Below the pieces are notes generated by a model that searched no databases, had not been told where the DNA came from, and worked only from the letters and a program-made list of their open reading frames with translations. A DNA stretch of 27,003 nt, from contig CADDYT010000078.1 in assembly GCA_902810755.1 (NCBI GenBank), positions 1 to 27,003 of the forward strand, written 5' to 3'. Below, one piece after another: positions 8,119-16,063 of the stretch. The translations under genes and the position numbers were made by a program. The stretch comes from Chloroflexota bacterium. Lineage in GTDB: Bacteria > Chloroflexota > Ktedonobacteria > Ktedonobacterales > Ktedonobacteraceae. The number at the start of each line of letters is the position of its first letter. Positions within the stretch are counted from its first letter, which is position 1.

Positions 8119-9264
8119 CTACTCTCTGAGTAGTTCGCGGGCAATCACCAGACGTTGAATCTGATTGGTGCCTTCGTAAATCTGCGTGATTTTGGCGTCG
8201 CGCATCATGCGTTCGGCGGGATATTCTTTCATATACCCGTAGCCGCCGAGAATCTGGATGGCGTCGTTTGTCACCTCCATCGCCTTATCGGAAGCGAACA
8301 TCTTTGCCATAGAGGAATACATGCTGAAGTGCTGCTCCCCCCGGTCGATCATTTCAGCGACGTTATAGACCAGCAGGCGCGAGGCTTCTACCTTTGTCGC
8401 CATGTCCGCCAGCATAAACTGAATGCCCTGATTCTCGGCGATGGGCCTGCCAAACTGAATGCGCTGTTTGGCATACGAAACGGCGAGGTCGAGCGCGCCC
8501 TGTGCGATGCCCAGGGCCTGCGCACCGATGCCGGGGCGCGTGCGATCCAGCGTCATCATGGCGATCTTGAAGCCCTCGCCCTCGCGGCCAAGCAGATTTT
8601 CAACAGGCACTTCGCAGTCGGTGAAGATCAGTTCGGCGGTCTGCGACCCCTTGATGCCCATTTTATCCTCGATGCGCCCGACGGAGAAGCCGGGGAAGTC
8701 CTTCTCGACGATGAAGGCGCTGATGCCGCGCGTCCCCTTCTCCGGGTCGGTCAAAGCAAAGACGGAGGTGACCTGCGCCAGCCCGCCATTGGTGATGAAG
8801 CGTTTGGAGCCGTTGAGGATATATTTATTGCCCTTACGCACCGCTGTCGTGCGCATCGCCGCCGCGTCTGAGCCGGACCCGGCCTCTGTCAGCCCAAACG
8901 CCGCCAGCCATTCGCCGCTCGCCAACCGGGGAAGATATTTGCGTTTCTGCTGCTCGTTGCCCGCCAGGATAATCGGCAGCGAGCCAAGTTGCTGCACCGC
9001 CAGCAGCAAACCTGTCGTAGCGCAGTGGCGCGACAGTTCCTCAATCGCCATCACCACCGCCAGTTCGCTGGCCCCGATGCCGCCATACTCGGATGGAAAC
9101 GGCATCGCCAGAATGTCCTGCTGCGCCAGCAACTCCTTCATATCCCAGGGAAATTCCCCTGTGTGGTCAATCTCCGCCGCTCGCGGCGCAACCCGCTCGC
9201 GCGCAATCTCAGCAATCGCCTCAATTAACGCCCGTTCATCTTCGCTGACATGAGCCACTGCCAT
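8119..9264 (-). CDS. Acyl-CoA dehydrogenase (short/medium-chain type)
   Basis: This 381-residue flavoenzyme has the normal length for soluble acyl-CoA dehydrogenases. It oxidises acyl-CoA to trans-2-enoyl-CoA and reduces ETF. Visible are LTEAGSGSDAAAM and KRFITNGG (FAD/substrate region), YAKQRIQFGRPIAENQ, the ILGGYGYMKEYPAERMMRDA signature, and IYEGTNQIQR with catalytic-base candidate E364. The open frame extends far upstream, but that part is a shadow of the DUF983 gene; the ATG at 9264 is preceded by AAGGAG and matches the family start. EtfBA and the membrane acceptor are encoded a few kilobases away, which fits one beta-oxidation electron chain. Chain-length preference cannot be told from this. 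Confidence 0.95.
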   Translation of the reverse strand: MAVAHVSEDERALIEAIAEIARERVAPRAAEIDHTGEFPWDMKELLAQQDILAMPFPSEYGGIGASELAVVMAIEELSRHCATTGLLLAVQQLGSLPIILAGNEQQKRKYLPRLASGEWLAAFGLTEAGSGSDAAAMRTTAVRKGNKYILNGSKRFITNGGLAQVTSVFALTDPEKGTRGISAFIVEKDFPGFSVGRIEDKMGIKGSQTAELIFTDCEVPVENLLGREGEGFKIAMMTLDRTRPGIGAQALGIAQGALDLAVSYAKQRIQFGRPIAENQGIQFMLADMATKVEASRLLVYNVAEMIDRGEQHFSMYSSMAKMFASDKAMEVTNDAIQILGGYGYMKEYPAERMMRDAKITQIYEGTNQIQRLVIARELLRE

Positions 9265-9367
9265 CGATCTGCTCCTTCGTTTCTCTGATATACCTGTGAA
9301 ATGAACCACTTCTATGCAATTATACGTGAGTATACCACATGAAAATGAAGGGGGATGATGAACATTG

Positions 9368-9443
9368 ACAAAAGAATGGGACAATGGACTCGTCGGCGCC
9401 GAGTTTATCGCGCGCCGACGAGTCCATTGTCCCATTCTTTTGT
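9368..9443. terminator. Long hairpin after the DUF983 gene
   Basis: Arms 9368-9399 and 9412-9443 are perfect 32-base reverse complements with a 12-base loop; the match runs three bases further with one G-T pair. The core reads CGTCGGCGC...GCGCCGACG. It lies 3' of the minus-strand gene ending at 9453 and upstream of the acyl-CoA dehydrogenase. On the minus strand the A-tract arm (ACAAAAG) lets the transcript end in CTTTTGT, so termination is plausible. Confidence 0.8.
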
Positions 9444-9452
9444 TAACGCTCA

Positions 9453-9833
9453 TTATATCGCTCTCTGCTCCTCCGGGTCGACGGGGTGAATCATAAAATC
9501 GAGGCTCATCCAGAAACTTTTGGCGTGGCGGAAGAAGAGCAGGGGCAGGATGAAGCACATCGGCAGGCCAATGGCGACCAGCGGCCAGATCGGCAGCCCG
9601 GAAACGGCCAGCCAGATGACTACCGGCACCGTCACAATGGCGATCAGCAATTCGGTGACGACAAGGTTGAGAGCCATCGCCCCTGTCCAGTAGCCCTCCT
9701 CGCGTTCGTAGCGCCAGCCACAGACGGGGCAACAGTCATACATGCTATAAAAACGGCGGAACAGCTTCCCTTTGCCGCAGTACGGGCAGCGCAGGAAGAG
9801 GCCGCTCAGTAACAAACGCAAAAATTCATGCAT
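9453..9833 (-). CDS. DUF983 family zinc-ribbon membrane protein
   Basis: This 126-residue protein has two CPxCG knuckles (CPYCG at residues 16-20 and CPVCG at 35-39), then YEREEGYWTGAMALN and two hydrophobic segments at about 53-77 and 81-100. This arrangement is characteristic of DUF983 proteins, small membrane proteins with a cytoplasmic zinc ribbon and no assigned function. The start has a purine-rich GGAGAGG ahead of it. It is separated from the acyl-CoA dehydrogenase by a strong hairpin, so it is probably a separate unit. Confidence 0.9.
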   Translation of the reverse strand: MHEFLRLLLSGLFLRCPYCGKGKLFRRFYSMYDCCPVCGWRYEREEGYWTGAMALNLVVTELLIAIVTVPVVIWLAVSGLPIWPLVAIGLPMCFILPLLFFRHAKSFWMSLDFMIHPVDPEEQRAI

Positions 9834-9970
9834 CTCTATTCCTCTCCATCCTATACAAAATTATTCCGATCAGATGAAATATGCATACATACGAACGAAA
9901 CCATACCCACATATACAAACACGAACGCGGCGCGAAAGCTTCCCGGGATGAGTGTTGGGGACTGAGTAGA

Positions 9971-10043
9971 CGTAGGCGCCGGTTGATCGGCCTGCGGAGC
10001 CTGCCGATCAACCGGCGGTGCGCGCGATCAATCGGCGCCTACG
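9971..10043. repeat. Family B nested palindrome, copy 1
   Basis: The outer arms 9971-9989 and 10025-10043 match with one mismatch and carry CGTAGGCGCC. The left arm can alternatively pair with an inner segment (9979-9991 with 10003-10015, CCGGTTGATCGGC). Three copies of a TTGATCG-like core therefore offer two mutually exclusive folds. The rest of the 9834-10167 gap shows no gene. Confidence 0.8.
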
Positions 10044-10167
10044 GGATTCCTGTTTTCGATTGTAGAATAAGGAATAAATTCAGGGAAGGCGGTGTTTCAT
10101 CTAGTGTAGAAGTGCGCCTTGCACGTAAGGGAGCAGATACGGGTATTTCCCACTGGTAAAACAGGGA

Positions 10168-10614
10168 TTATAACTCGTAGTCCTTTGCCCACTTAATATA
10201 TTTTCGTTCCTCGCCTACCTTAACTTTCTTTAGACGTAGCGTCATTTTCATGGTAGGGGCATCATTTACATTTACTAAATACACCTTCCCTAGTTCTGCG
10301 CAGTAAACTGCAAACATTTCAATCTTTCCTCTGTATCCAACCCGCTTTCTATTATAATCCTTTGTAGATGTATGAAACTCAATATAAGTACCATCTGCAC
10401 TCATATGAGCAAGTTTCACTTGCACCCGTATAAGTTCTGGCGGTGTTTTTGAGAATAAGCCATCTTTTCCAGGTTGAACATATGCAAGGTCATAAGGCAG
10501 ATAACCACCCCAAGGGATAAGCACCTCGTAACCAAGTTCAACAAGTCGGTTAAGTACAGCAGTTTCTGCAACCATACCACGTTGACTCTGATTTTCTTTG
10601 TCCTTGCCAAACAT
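10168..10614 (-). CDS. PD-(D/E)XK nuclease-like protein (PDDEXK_5 type)
   Basis: This 148-residue protein has the layout of the small PD-(D/E)XK group often annotated as a group I intron endonuclease: GMVAETAVLNRLVELGYEVL with E17, PWGGYLPYDLAYV with D42, then LIRVQVKLA with Q65-x-K67, and FAVYCAELGKVYLVNV. The E...D...QxK set is consistent with a metal-dependent nuclease core, with Q in place of the usual E/D. No intron or other mobile-element part is seen beside it. Base use is clearly AT-richer than in neighbouring genes, which hints at acquisition. AGAAGGAG precedes the start at 10614. Confidence 0.8.
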   Translation of the reverse strand: MFGKDKENQSQRGMVAETAVLNRLVELGYEVLIPWGGYLPYDLAYVQPGKDGLFSKTPPELIRVQVKLAHMSADGTYIEFHTSTKDYNRKRVGYRGKIEMFAVYCAELGKVYLVNVNDAPTMKMTLRLKKVKVGEERKYIKWAKDYEL

Positions 10615-10726
10615 TGCTCTCTCCTTCTTTGTCCTGTTCTGATGGGAGTGTCAATTAAGTTATTCACTGGAAGGTCGTGTCACCTGGTCGTAAGGTGTCA
10701 GACATGCCTTACACTCGCTTTCCTGG

Positions 10727-10755
10727 TTGTTTGAGTATCGCGTGCGTGGTATACT
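10727..10755 (+). promoter_or_regulatory. Possible plus-strand promoter in the 10615-11021 gap
   Basis: TTGTTT (10727-10732), a 17-base spacer and TATACT (10750-10755) would start a transcript near 10762. No open frame follows closely. A hairpin at 10805-10833 lies about 45-70 bases downstream, so the product could be a short RNA. Confidence 0.35.
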
Positions 10756-10804
10756 CTCTACGAGAACAAAGCTACGCTAACAACAGTGACAGATGTTCTC
10801 ACTC

Positions 10805-10833
10805 ACTAGCCTGTCGCTCCATGACAGGCTAGT
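10805..10833 (+). terminator. 11-bp hairpin in intergenic gap
   Basis: ACTAGCCTGTC (10805-10815) pairs perfectly with GACAGGCTAGT (10823-10833) around a 7-base loop. No T-run follows on the plus strand, so its role as a terminator is uncertain. Confidence 0.5.
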
Positions 10834-10962
10834 TCAGTATCACCCCCTTCATGACTCATCATATTCACAAGACACTACTAAACTAACTTTAACATATAAT
10901 TAGCTTAAATGCAATGCGCTTAGATGCGTTTAGATGCTTTTCAATGGTTTGTATTTTCATGA

Positions 10963-10992
10963 TTGACAAATTGCAAACCAAAGTGCTAATAT
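10963..10992 (+). promoter_or_regulatory. Promoter of the small XRE regulator
   Basis: TTGACA (10963-10968), an 18-base spacer and TAATAT (10987-10992) form a strong promoter just ahead of the gene at 11022. Upstream, TTAGATGC occurs twice in tandem (around 10920-10937), which could be an operator for the encoded regulator. Confidence 0.65.
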
Positions 10993-11021
10993 TAACCAAA
11001 ATGACCACGAGGAATGTATTT

Positions 11022-11234
11022 ATGAGATTAGACCGACTAATTGAAGAGGCGCTCATGACGCAAAAAGAGGTTGCCGATGAAACCAGATTATCCCCTGGAA
11101 CAATCTCCCGCATGGTCAACGGTCATCCTACATCACGCTTGTCTGTGCGAAAAGTGCTTGCTCTATTGAGCCAAAAACTTGGTCGCAGGATAGAAATCGA
11201 GGAAGTTGAAGGCTTAAACATAACCGATGATTAG
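11022..11234 (+). CDS. Small XRE-family HTH regulator
   Basis: From the ATG at 11022 the protein has 70 residues and is essentially one helix-turn-helix domain: LIEEALMTQKEVADETRLSPGTISRMVNG, then SVRKVLALLSQKLGRRIEIEEVE. I chose this start because GAGG lies nine bases upstream and the promoter's predicted start is near 10999; the in-frame ATG at 11001 would be almost leaderless. Like the nuclease gene behind it, it is AT-richer than the nusA block. It could control that divergent nuclease gene or itself; no target is proven. A plasmid or phage-type repressor relic is an alternative. Confidence 0.8.
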   Translation: MRLDRLIEEALMTQKEVADETRLSPGTISRMVNGHPTSRLSVRKVLALLSQKLGRRIEIEEVEGLNITDD

Positions 11235-11287
11235 GCCAATCAAACCCCCGCCAGGAAATGGTATATGATCAAACACTTCACGTAGCG

Positions 11288-11316
11288 TTGCTATACACAT
11301 AGGAATATGGTATAAT
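11288..11316 (+). promoter_or_regulatory. Probable nusA promoter
   Basis: TTGCTA (11288-11293), a 17-base spacer and a perfect TATAAT (11311-11316) sit about 165 bases upstream of nusA. The predicted start is near 11323, leaving a leader of roughly 155 bases with two hairpins. Confidence 0.65.
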
Positions 11317-11342
11317 ATTGTCAGAATTGAGAAAACTTGTTG

Positions 11343-11371
11343 AGAAAAGTGGGTATCTCACCCACTTTTCT
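11343..11371 (+). promoter_or_regulatory. Hairpin in nusA leader, attenuator-like
   Basis: AGAAAAGTGGGT (11343-11354) pairs exactly with ACCCACTTTTCT (11360-11371) around a 5-base loop, beginning about 20 bases after the predicted nusA transcript start. A second hairpin, CCGCTGC/GCAGCGG, is at 11403-11421. There is no clean U-run directly after the first. It might instead be the terminator of the XRE gene. Confidence 0.55.
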
Positions 11372-11480
11372 GCTTGATTGGACCTTTTCTTACTCATGAA
11401 TGCCGCTGCGTGCAGCAGCGGTAGTACACTAGAAAAAACGATGGAATGTCTACCAGGCGCCAGCGGGAGGAACAAGGCAT

Positions 11481-12686
11481 ATGAGAAGCGAATTTCAAGC
11501 GGCCATCGCACAGTTGATTGCCGAGAAGGGGCTGCCCCGCGAAGTGGTCATGGAAACCGTAGCCAATGCCCTGCTGTCTGCTTACCGCAAAAGCTTCGGC
11601 GGCGGCGAGAACGTGCGCATCGAGGTCGATAAAAACGGAGAAGTCCGCGTCTGGGCCTCGAAGCGTGTGGTCGCACAGGTGCAGGATAGCAACGAGGAGA
11701 TTTCACTCGCGGAGGCACAGCGGCTCTATCCCCACGCGGCGCTGGGGCAGCAGATCGACGTCGATTCGTCCAACATCTTCTCGAAAATCCCGACCCAGAC
11801 GGCCAAGCAGGTCATTTTGCAGCGCATTCGCGAAGCGGAACACGAGCATCTCTACGACCAGATCAAGAACTGGGTGGGTGAGATTCGGCTCGGCACGCTC
11901 ACGCGCAAAGACGCCACTCGCGGCTGGTCCATCGATTTTGACCTGGACAAGGTCGACAAGGTGGAAGGGCTGATGCCGGTCGCCGAGGAAGTGCCAACCG
12001 AACACTACCGGCCAGGGCAGCGATTGCGCGTCTATGTCTATGACGTGCGCCGCGTGCAGGGGCGCATGCTGCAAATCCTGGTCTCGCGCACCCATCGCGA
12101 CCTCGTGCGCCGCCTCTTCGAGTCGGAAGTACCGGAAATCTACGAGGGAACGGTTGAGATCAAGGCCATCGCCCGCGAGCCGGGCAGCCGCTCCAAAGTG
12201 GCGGTTGTCGCCCGCCAGGAAGGGCTTGACCCCATCGGTTCCTGTGTCGGAGTGCGCGGCTCGCGTATCAACAATATCGTGCGCGAACTCAACGACGAGA
12301 AAATCGATATCATCCAGTGGAGTCCTGACACGGCCACCTTCGTCGCCAACGCGCTCAGCCCGGTGAAGCCATTGAAGGTGGAACTGCGCGAATCTGACCA
12401 CACCGCGCTCGTTACAGTGCCGGAGCGGCAGCTTTCGCTTGCCATCGGCAAAGATGGGCAGAACGCTCGCCTCGCCGCCAAACTGACCGGCTGGCGCGTT
12501 GATGTCACCAAACCGGCTGAGGGCGAAATCTATGACGAACTTCAGGAAGAGGCCCGCGAACCCGTCACATCCCACTCGCGCCGTGAGCGCGGTGGGCGAC
12601 ATGAGCGCGGGGAACGCGGCGAGCGCGGAGACCGTTATGAACGGGGCGAACGCGGCGACCGACGCTCGCACCATCGTGGCCGCTAA
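11481..12686 (+). CDS. nusA: Transcription termination/antitermination factor NusA
   Basis: This 401-residue protein binds RNA polymerase and nascent RNA and modulates pausing and termination. The NusA N-terminal domain covers about 1-130. The S1 domain is about 135-205 (PGQRLRVYVYDVRR...ILVSRTH). KH1 follows with VGVRGSRINNIVRELNDEKIDI, and KH2 with LAIGKDGQNARLAAKLTGW. The C-terminal tail after about 360 is an Arg/Gly/Glu-rich run of RGERGDRYERGERGD-like repeats instead of the acidic repeats of E. coli NusA. It could bind RNA. GGGAGG precedes the start. rimP, the usual gene before nusA, is absent here; an AT-rich patch lies there instead. Confidence 0.97.
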   Translation: MRSEFQAAIAQLIAEKGLPREVVMETVANALLSAYRKSFGGGENVRIEVDKNGEVRVWASKRVVAQVQDSNEEISLAEAQRLYPHAALGQQIDVDSSNIFSKIPTQTAKQVILQRIREAEHEHLYDQIKNWVGEIRLGTLTRKDATRGWSIDFDLDKVDKVEGLMPVAEEVPTEHYRPGQRLRVYVYDVRRVQGRMLQILVSRTHRDLVRRLFESEVPEIYEGTVEIKAIAREPGSRSKVAVVARQEGLDPIGSCVGVRGSRINNIVRELNDEKIDIIQWSPDTATFVANALSPVKPLKVELRESDHTALVTVPERQLSLAIGKDGQNARLAAKLTGWRVDVTKPAEGEIYDELQEEAREPVTSHSRRERGGRHERGERGERGDRYERGERGDRRSHHRGR

Positions 12687-12696
12687 AGATCAAGTC

Positions 12697-12730
12697 TCTA
12701 CAGGTGCGCGATTGATCGCGCGCCTGTAGA
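12697..12730. repeat. Short hairpin between nusA and ylxR (family B-like)
   Basis: TCTACAGGTGCGCGA (12697-12711) pairs with TCGCGCGCCTGTAGA (12716-12730), one G-T pair, 4-base loop. There is no T-run, so read-through into ylxR is likely. The GCGCGATTGATCGCGCGCC core resembles family B. Confidence 0.7.
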
Positions 12731-12755
12731 GTGGGTTCATTACAGGAAACGAAAG

Positions 12756-13121
12756 ATGGCAAAGACAGCGAAGCAACCGAAACGTCAGAAGCATATCCCA
12801 CTGCGTACCTGCATCGCCTGTCATGAGACGAAGCCCAAACGCGAATTGCTGCGCGTGGTACGCACGCCCGATGGGCATGTGGTGCTGGACGCAACCGGCA
12901 AAAAATCTGGTCGCGGCGCCTATCTGTGCGCTCGCCGCTCCTGCTGGGAGACCGCGATGAAAAAAAAGCGGCTTGAACAGGAATTTGAAACCACGATTTC
13001 AGACGAGGATCGGGCTGCGCTGGATGCCTTCATTGCCACCTTGCCAGCCGATGAACCGGCTCCCACGCCTGCGAAGGCGCAGGCGGCAACCAGAGCAAAG
13101 AAGCAGACGGGCGTTTCGTAA
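12756..13121 (+). CDS. ylxR: YlxR/RnpM family RNA-binding protein
   Basis: This 121-residue protein has the YlxR fold: PLRTCIACHETKPKRELLRVVRTPDG, TGKKSGRGAYLC and a final C...KK motif. In Firmicutes this protein (RnpM) binds RNase P RNA and modulates its activity. The core ends near residue 85; an Ala/Pro/Lys-rich tail follows. Its place between nusA and infB is the classic one. AGGAAACG lies ahead of the start. Function here is inferred from family. Confidence 0.93.
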   Translation: MAKTAKQPKRQKHIPLRTCIACHETKPKRELLRVVRTPDGHVVLDATGKKSGRGAYLCARRSCWETAMKKKRLEQEFETTISDEDRAALDAFIATLPADEPAPTPAKAQAATRAKKQTGVS

Positions 13122-13170
13122 GAAAAGAGCTGGCCACACTGAAGCAGGCAGCCCCAAAGGGGTGAAAAGC

Positions 13171-13199
13171 TTGCAACGAAAGGCATTCTAGGCTATACT
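13171..13199 (+). promoter_or_regulatory. Strong promoter for infB, inside the operon
   Basis: TTGCAA (13171-13176), an exact 17-base spacer and TATACT (13194-13199) give a good promoter 50 bases after ylxR. A transcript from here would start near 13206 and carry about 370 untranslated bases before infB. Confidence 0.6.
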
Positions 13200-13205
13200 G
13201 AAGTC

Positions 13206-13579
13206 AACCGTAGTTCTTCCAATCCCCTTAGCGGGGGCGGAATTATTTACCGTCGTCATCCGGCAACGTTGGCCGGGTGAATTGTATTCATCAGTATTAC
13301 TGTCATTATGCGTCATTGTATCTCGACTCGTAACAGAGACACAGCCCCTCGGCAACAGGGCAGTTGTGGTGAGTATATGTTTGCGGAGCGATCGCTATGA
13401 CCAATTAACCATAGCAACTACGCCTGAGAGCGCAGACTCAAACCATGCCTGGCACTGACCAACGAGGGACTGTCTCCCCTTCGCTTTTTCGAGGGGGCGA
13501 CAGTCCTTTATCGTGGCTGTGAAGAGAGATTTCCAACGCCATCTGTGGCGCATCAAATTAATAGAAGGGAGTCTTCTTC
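13206..13579 (+). promoter_or_regulatory. Long structured infB leader
   Basis: The 458-base gap between ylxR and infB contains no gene. It holds several foldable elements: a hairpin at 13217-13242 (TTCC, CCCC with GGGG, GGAA), CCGGC/GCCGG near 13260-13276, and a two-part stem at 13467-13506 (GGACTGTC pairs with GACAGTCC, inner CCCCTTCG with CGAGGGGG) followed by TTTAT. The last could be a weak terminator or attenuator. I do not recognise a known riboswitch or T-box motif. Confidence 0.45.
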
Positions 13580-16027
13580 ATGAGAAATATATCAGAATCT
13601 CCAGAAGGAAATGAGCAGGCAAGAGTAAAAGCCGGAACATCCCGCCAGAGCGCCGCCCAGCCAAAGGAGAGTGCCACACCAGGCGGTCAGGATCAGGAAG
13701 GAAAAACCCTCAATCGCCGTCGTAATGCCGCCGCGACAACCGGTACAGCGACAGGCTCGACAGCGAGCAGCAGAACTGATCGGCCTGCCGGGACGCGCGC
13801 GCGTGGCGCGCAGGCACAGCCAACCGGCGCCCCCACTTCGACCCCGGCACAGCACACTCCCACCCCGACCTCTGAGCGACAGAGCAGCAGCCATGCAGCG
13901 ACCAGCAAGAGCGCGACAACCGGCGCCTCGCCTCACCGGCAGACGACTAATGGTAGCAGCACGGGCAGCACGGCACAACGACCGGCCCGTCCTGAGACGG
14001 CCAGTCGCCCGGCCAGTGCAGCAAGCCAGACCGCGCCACGTCAGACAACGCGCGCTGGCAGTGTGCAAACGCGACCGGCGAGCAGCGGCCATAGCAGCCG
14101 CCCCGGTCAGGGAACGGCCCATCCTAATGGCTCTCGTCAGGCCACTGTAGCCCACCCTGCACATGGTCGCAGCGCCACCCGTCCTGGCACACCGATACAA
14201 CGCCCGGTGGAGCGGCGTGTCGCAGCAGTCAAAGAGAAGCCAACCGGGCCGGTAGCCATTCCGCCGCAGATCATCGTCAAAGACCTGGCGGATTTGCTGC
14301 ACGCGACCCCTAATGAGGTCATTCGCAACCTCATCAAGCACGGCGTCTTCGCCAGCATCAACCAGGTTGTCGAATATGAGAATGCAGCCACCGTTGCGCG
14401 CGAACTGGGCTTCGAGCCGGAGCAGAGCGCGCCCACCGTCACGCCCGCCGTGCAGAGCGAACGCGGCCTCTCGGCCAACGAGATCATGATGGCCACGCGC
14501 AACGACCGCAATACGGTCGTCATTCCGCCCGTCGTCACCATCATGGGCCATGTCGATCACGGCAAAACCTCGCTGCTTGACACTATCCGCAAGACGAAGG
14601 TCGCGGCAGGTGAGGCCGGTGGCATCACTCAGCATATCGGCGCCTATCAGGTAGAGGTCGACGGCAAGAAAATTACCTTCCTTGATACGCCTGGCCATGA
14701 AGCCTTCACCGCCATGCGCGCGCGCGGCGCGCAGGTGACGCATATCGCCGTGATCGTGGTCGCCGCCGACGATGGCGTCATGCCGCAGACCCGTGAGGCC
14801 ATCTCTCACGCGCAGGCCGCCAAAGTGCCGATCATCATCGCCATCAACAAGATTGACAAAGATAACGCCAATCCTGATTTCGTCAAGCAGCAACTGGCCG
14901 AAATGGGCCTGGTGGTTGAGGAATATGGCGGCGATATCGTCAGCGTCCCGGTTTCGGCGCGCAAGAATATCGGCATCGATGACCTGCTGGAAATGATCCT
15001 GCTGGTCGCGGAAATGCAGGATATTCGCGCCAACCCGAACATGCCGGCTGTGGGAACGATCATCGAAGCGAAACTCGATAAGACCAGCGGCCCTACCGCC
15101 ACCGTGCTGGTGCAGCAGGGGACGCTGAAAATGGGCGACAATATCGTCGTTGGCCCCATCTTCGGCAAGGTGCGTGCCATGTTCAATGATCGCGGCAAGC
15201 GTATCCAGAAGGCCCCGCCCAGCACGCCGGTCAGCATCCTGGGTCTGCCCGAAGTGCCAAACGCCGGCGACCGCCTCGAAGTCGTTGCCGATGAACGCAC
15301 GGCCCGGCAGATGGCGGAACAGATCGCCGAACAGCGCCGCCGCGAAACCGGCCCGCTTGGACAGGTCAGCCTCGATACCCTTTACATGCAAATGCAAGAG
15401 GGCAACGTCAAGGAACTCAACATCGTCCTCAAGGGCGACGTGCAGGGTTCTGTTGAGGCCATCAAGAACGCGCTCTCGAAGGTCAGCGAAGAGAACGAGG
15501 CCATCAAAGTGCGCCTCATCCACGAGGGCGTCGGCAATATCAGCGAAACCGATGTCCACCTGGCTTCCGCCTCGAAGGCCATCATCATCGCCTTTAACGT
15601 CAAAGCCGATGGTGCCGCCCTGCGCCTGGCGCAGAAAGAGGGCGTCGATATTCGCTACTACAATGTCATCTATAAGCTGATCGATGACATTCAGGCCGCG
15701 ATGATCGGTATGCTCGAACCGACGTACCGCGAGGTGGTCGAGGGCCATGCCGAAATCATCCAGACCTTCAAGGCTGGCCGCAACACCGTCATCGCGGGAT
15801 GTCGCGTAACCGATGGCAAGATCACTCGCTCGGCCTCGGCCCGCGTCATGCGTAAGAACGAAAAGGTCTACGAGGGCAAAATTGCCTCGCTGCGGCGCGG
15901 TAAAGATGACGTGCGCGAAGTAGCTTCCGGCTACGAATGCGGTGTCGTCCTCGAAGATTTCACCGACTTTGAAATCGGCGATGTCATCGAAGCCTTTGCC
16001 CAGGAACGTGTAAAACCTGGAATGTAA
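13580..16027 (+). CDS. infB: Translation initiation factor IF-2
   Basis: This 815-residue GTPase brings fMet-tRNA to the 30S subunit and promotes subunit joining. Residues 1 to about 215 are a low-complexity extension rich in Arg, Ser, Thr, Ala and Pro. An IF2_N domain follows at about 225-280 ([21 protein letters not shown]). The G domain starts at G1 GHVDHGKT (323-330), then G2 GGITQHIG, G3 DTPGHE, G4 NKID and G5 [12 protein letters not shown]. Domains II, III and IV follow, including [17 protein letters not shown] and the C-terminal [29 protein letters not shown] sets the start at 13580. It is read from the operon and probably also from its own promoter. Confidence 0.98.
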   Translation: MRNISESPEGNEQARVKAGTSRQSAAQPKESATPGGQDQEGKTLNRRRNAAATTGTATGSTASSRTDRPAGTRARGAQAQPTGAPTSTPAQHTPTPTSERQSSSHAATSKSATTGASPHRQTTNGSSTGSTAQRPARPETASRPASAASQTAPRQTTRAGSVQTRPASSGHSSRPGQGTAHPNGSRQATVAHPAHGRSATRPGTPIQRPVERRVAAVKEKPTGPVAIPPQIIVKDLADLLHATPNEVIRNLIKHGVFASINQVVEYENAATVARELGFEPEQSAPTVTPAVQSERGLSANEIMMATRNDRNTVVIPPVVTIMGHVDHGKTSLLDTIRKTKVAAGEAGGITQHIGAYQVEVDGKKITFLDTPGHEAFTAMRARGAQVTHIAVIVVAADDGVMPQTREAISHAQAAKVPIIIAINKIDKDNANPDFVKQQLAEMGLVVEEYGGDIVSVPVSARKNIGIDDLLEMILLVAEMQDIRANPNMPAVGTIIEAKLDKTSGPTATVLVQQGTLKMGDNIVVGPIFGKVRAMFNDRGKRIQKAPPSTPVSILGLPEVPNAGDRLEVVADERTARQMAEQIAEQRRRETGPLGQVSLDTLYMQMQEGNVKELNIVLKGDVQGSVEAIKNALSKVSEENEAIKVRLIHEGVGNISETDVHLASASKAIIIAFNVKADGAALRLAQKEGVDIRYYNVIYKLIDDIQAAMIGMLEPTYREVVEGHAEIIQTFKAGRNTVIAGCRVTDGKITRSASARVMRKNEKVYEGKIASLRRGKDDVREVASGYECGVVLEDFTDFEIGDVIEAFAQERVKPGM

Positions 16028-16063
16028 TGTTCCTGATGATGAACTTTGATAATGAAACCACCT

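Noticed and set aside
8119..9732. 537-residue open frame covering the acyl-CoA dehydrogenase with a long N-terminal extension
   Set aside because: The extra 156 residues are out-of-frame sequence of the DUF983 gene, a hairpin and the true 5' region; the family start and Shine-Dalgarno are at 9264.
10168..10614. Group I intron with its homing endonuclease
   Set aside because: The nuclease-like protein is similar to that annotation, but no interrupted gene or intron core is visible around it.
13122..13579. T-box, known riboswitch or tRNA in the infB leader
   Set aside because: No T-box core, cloverleaf or known ligand-binding motif could be seen; it is kept only as an unclassified leader.
13592..15748. 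718-residue minus-strand open frame opposite infB
   Set aside because: Shadow of infB caused by G+C-rich codon use; the plus strand has all IF-2 motifs.
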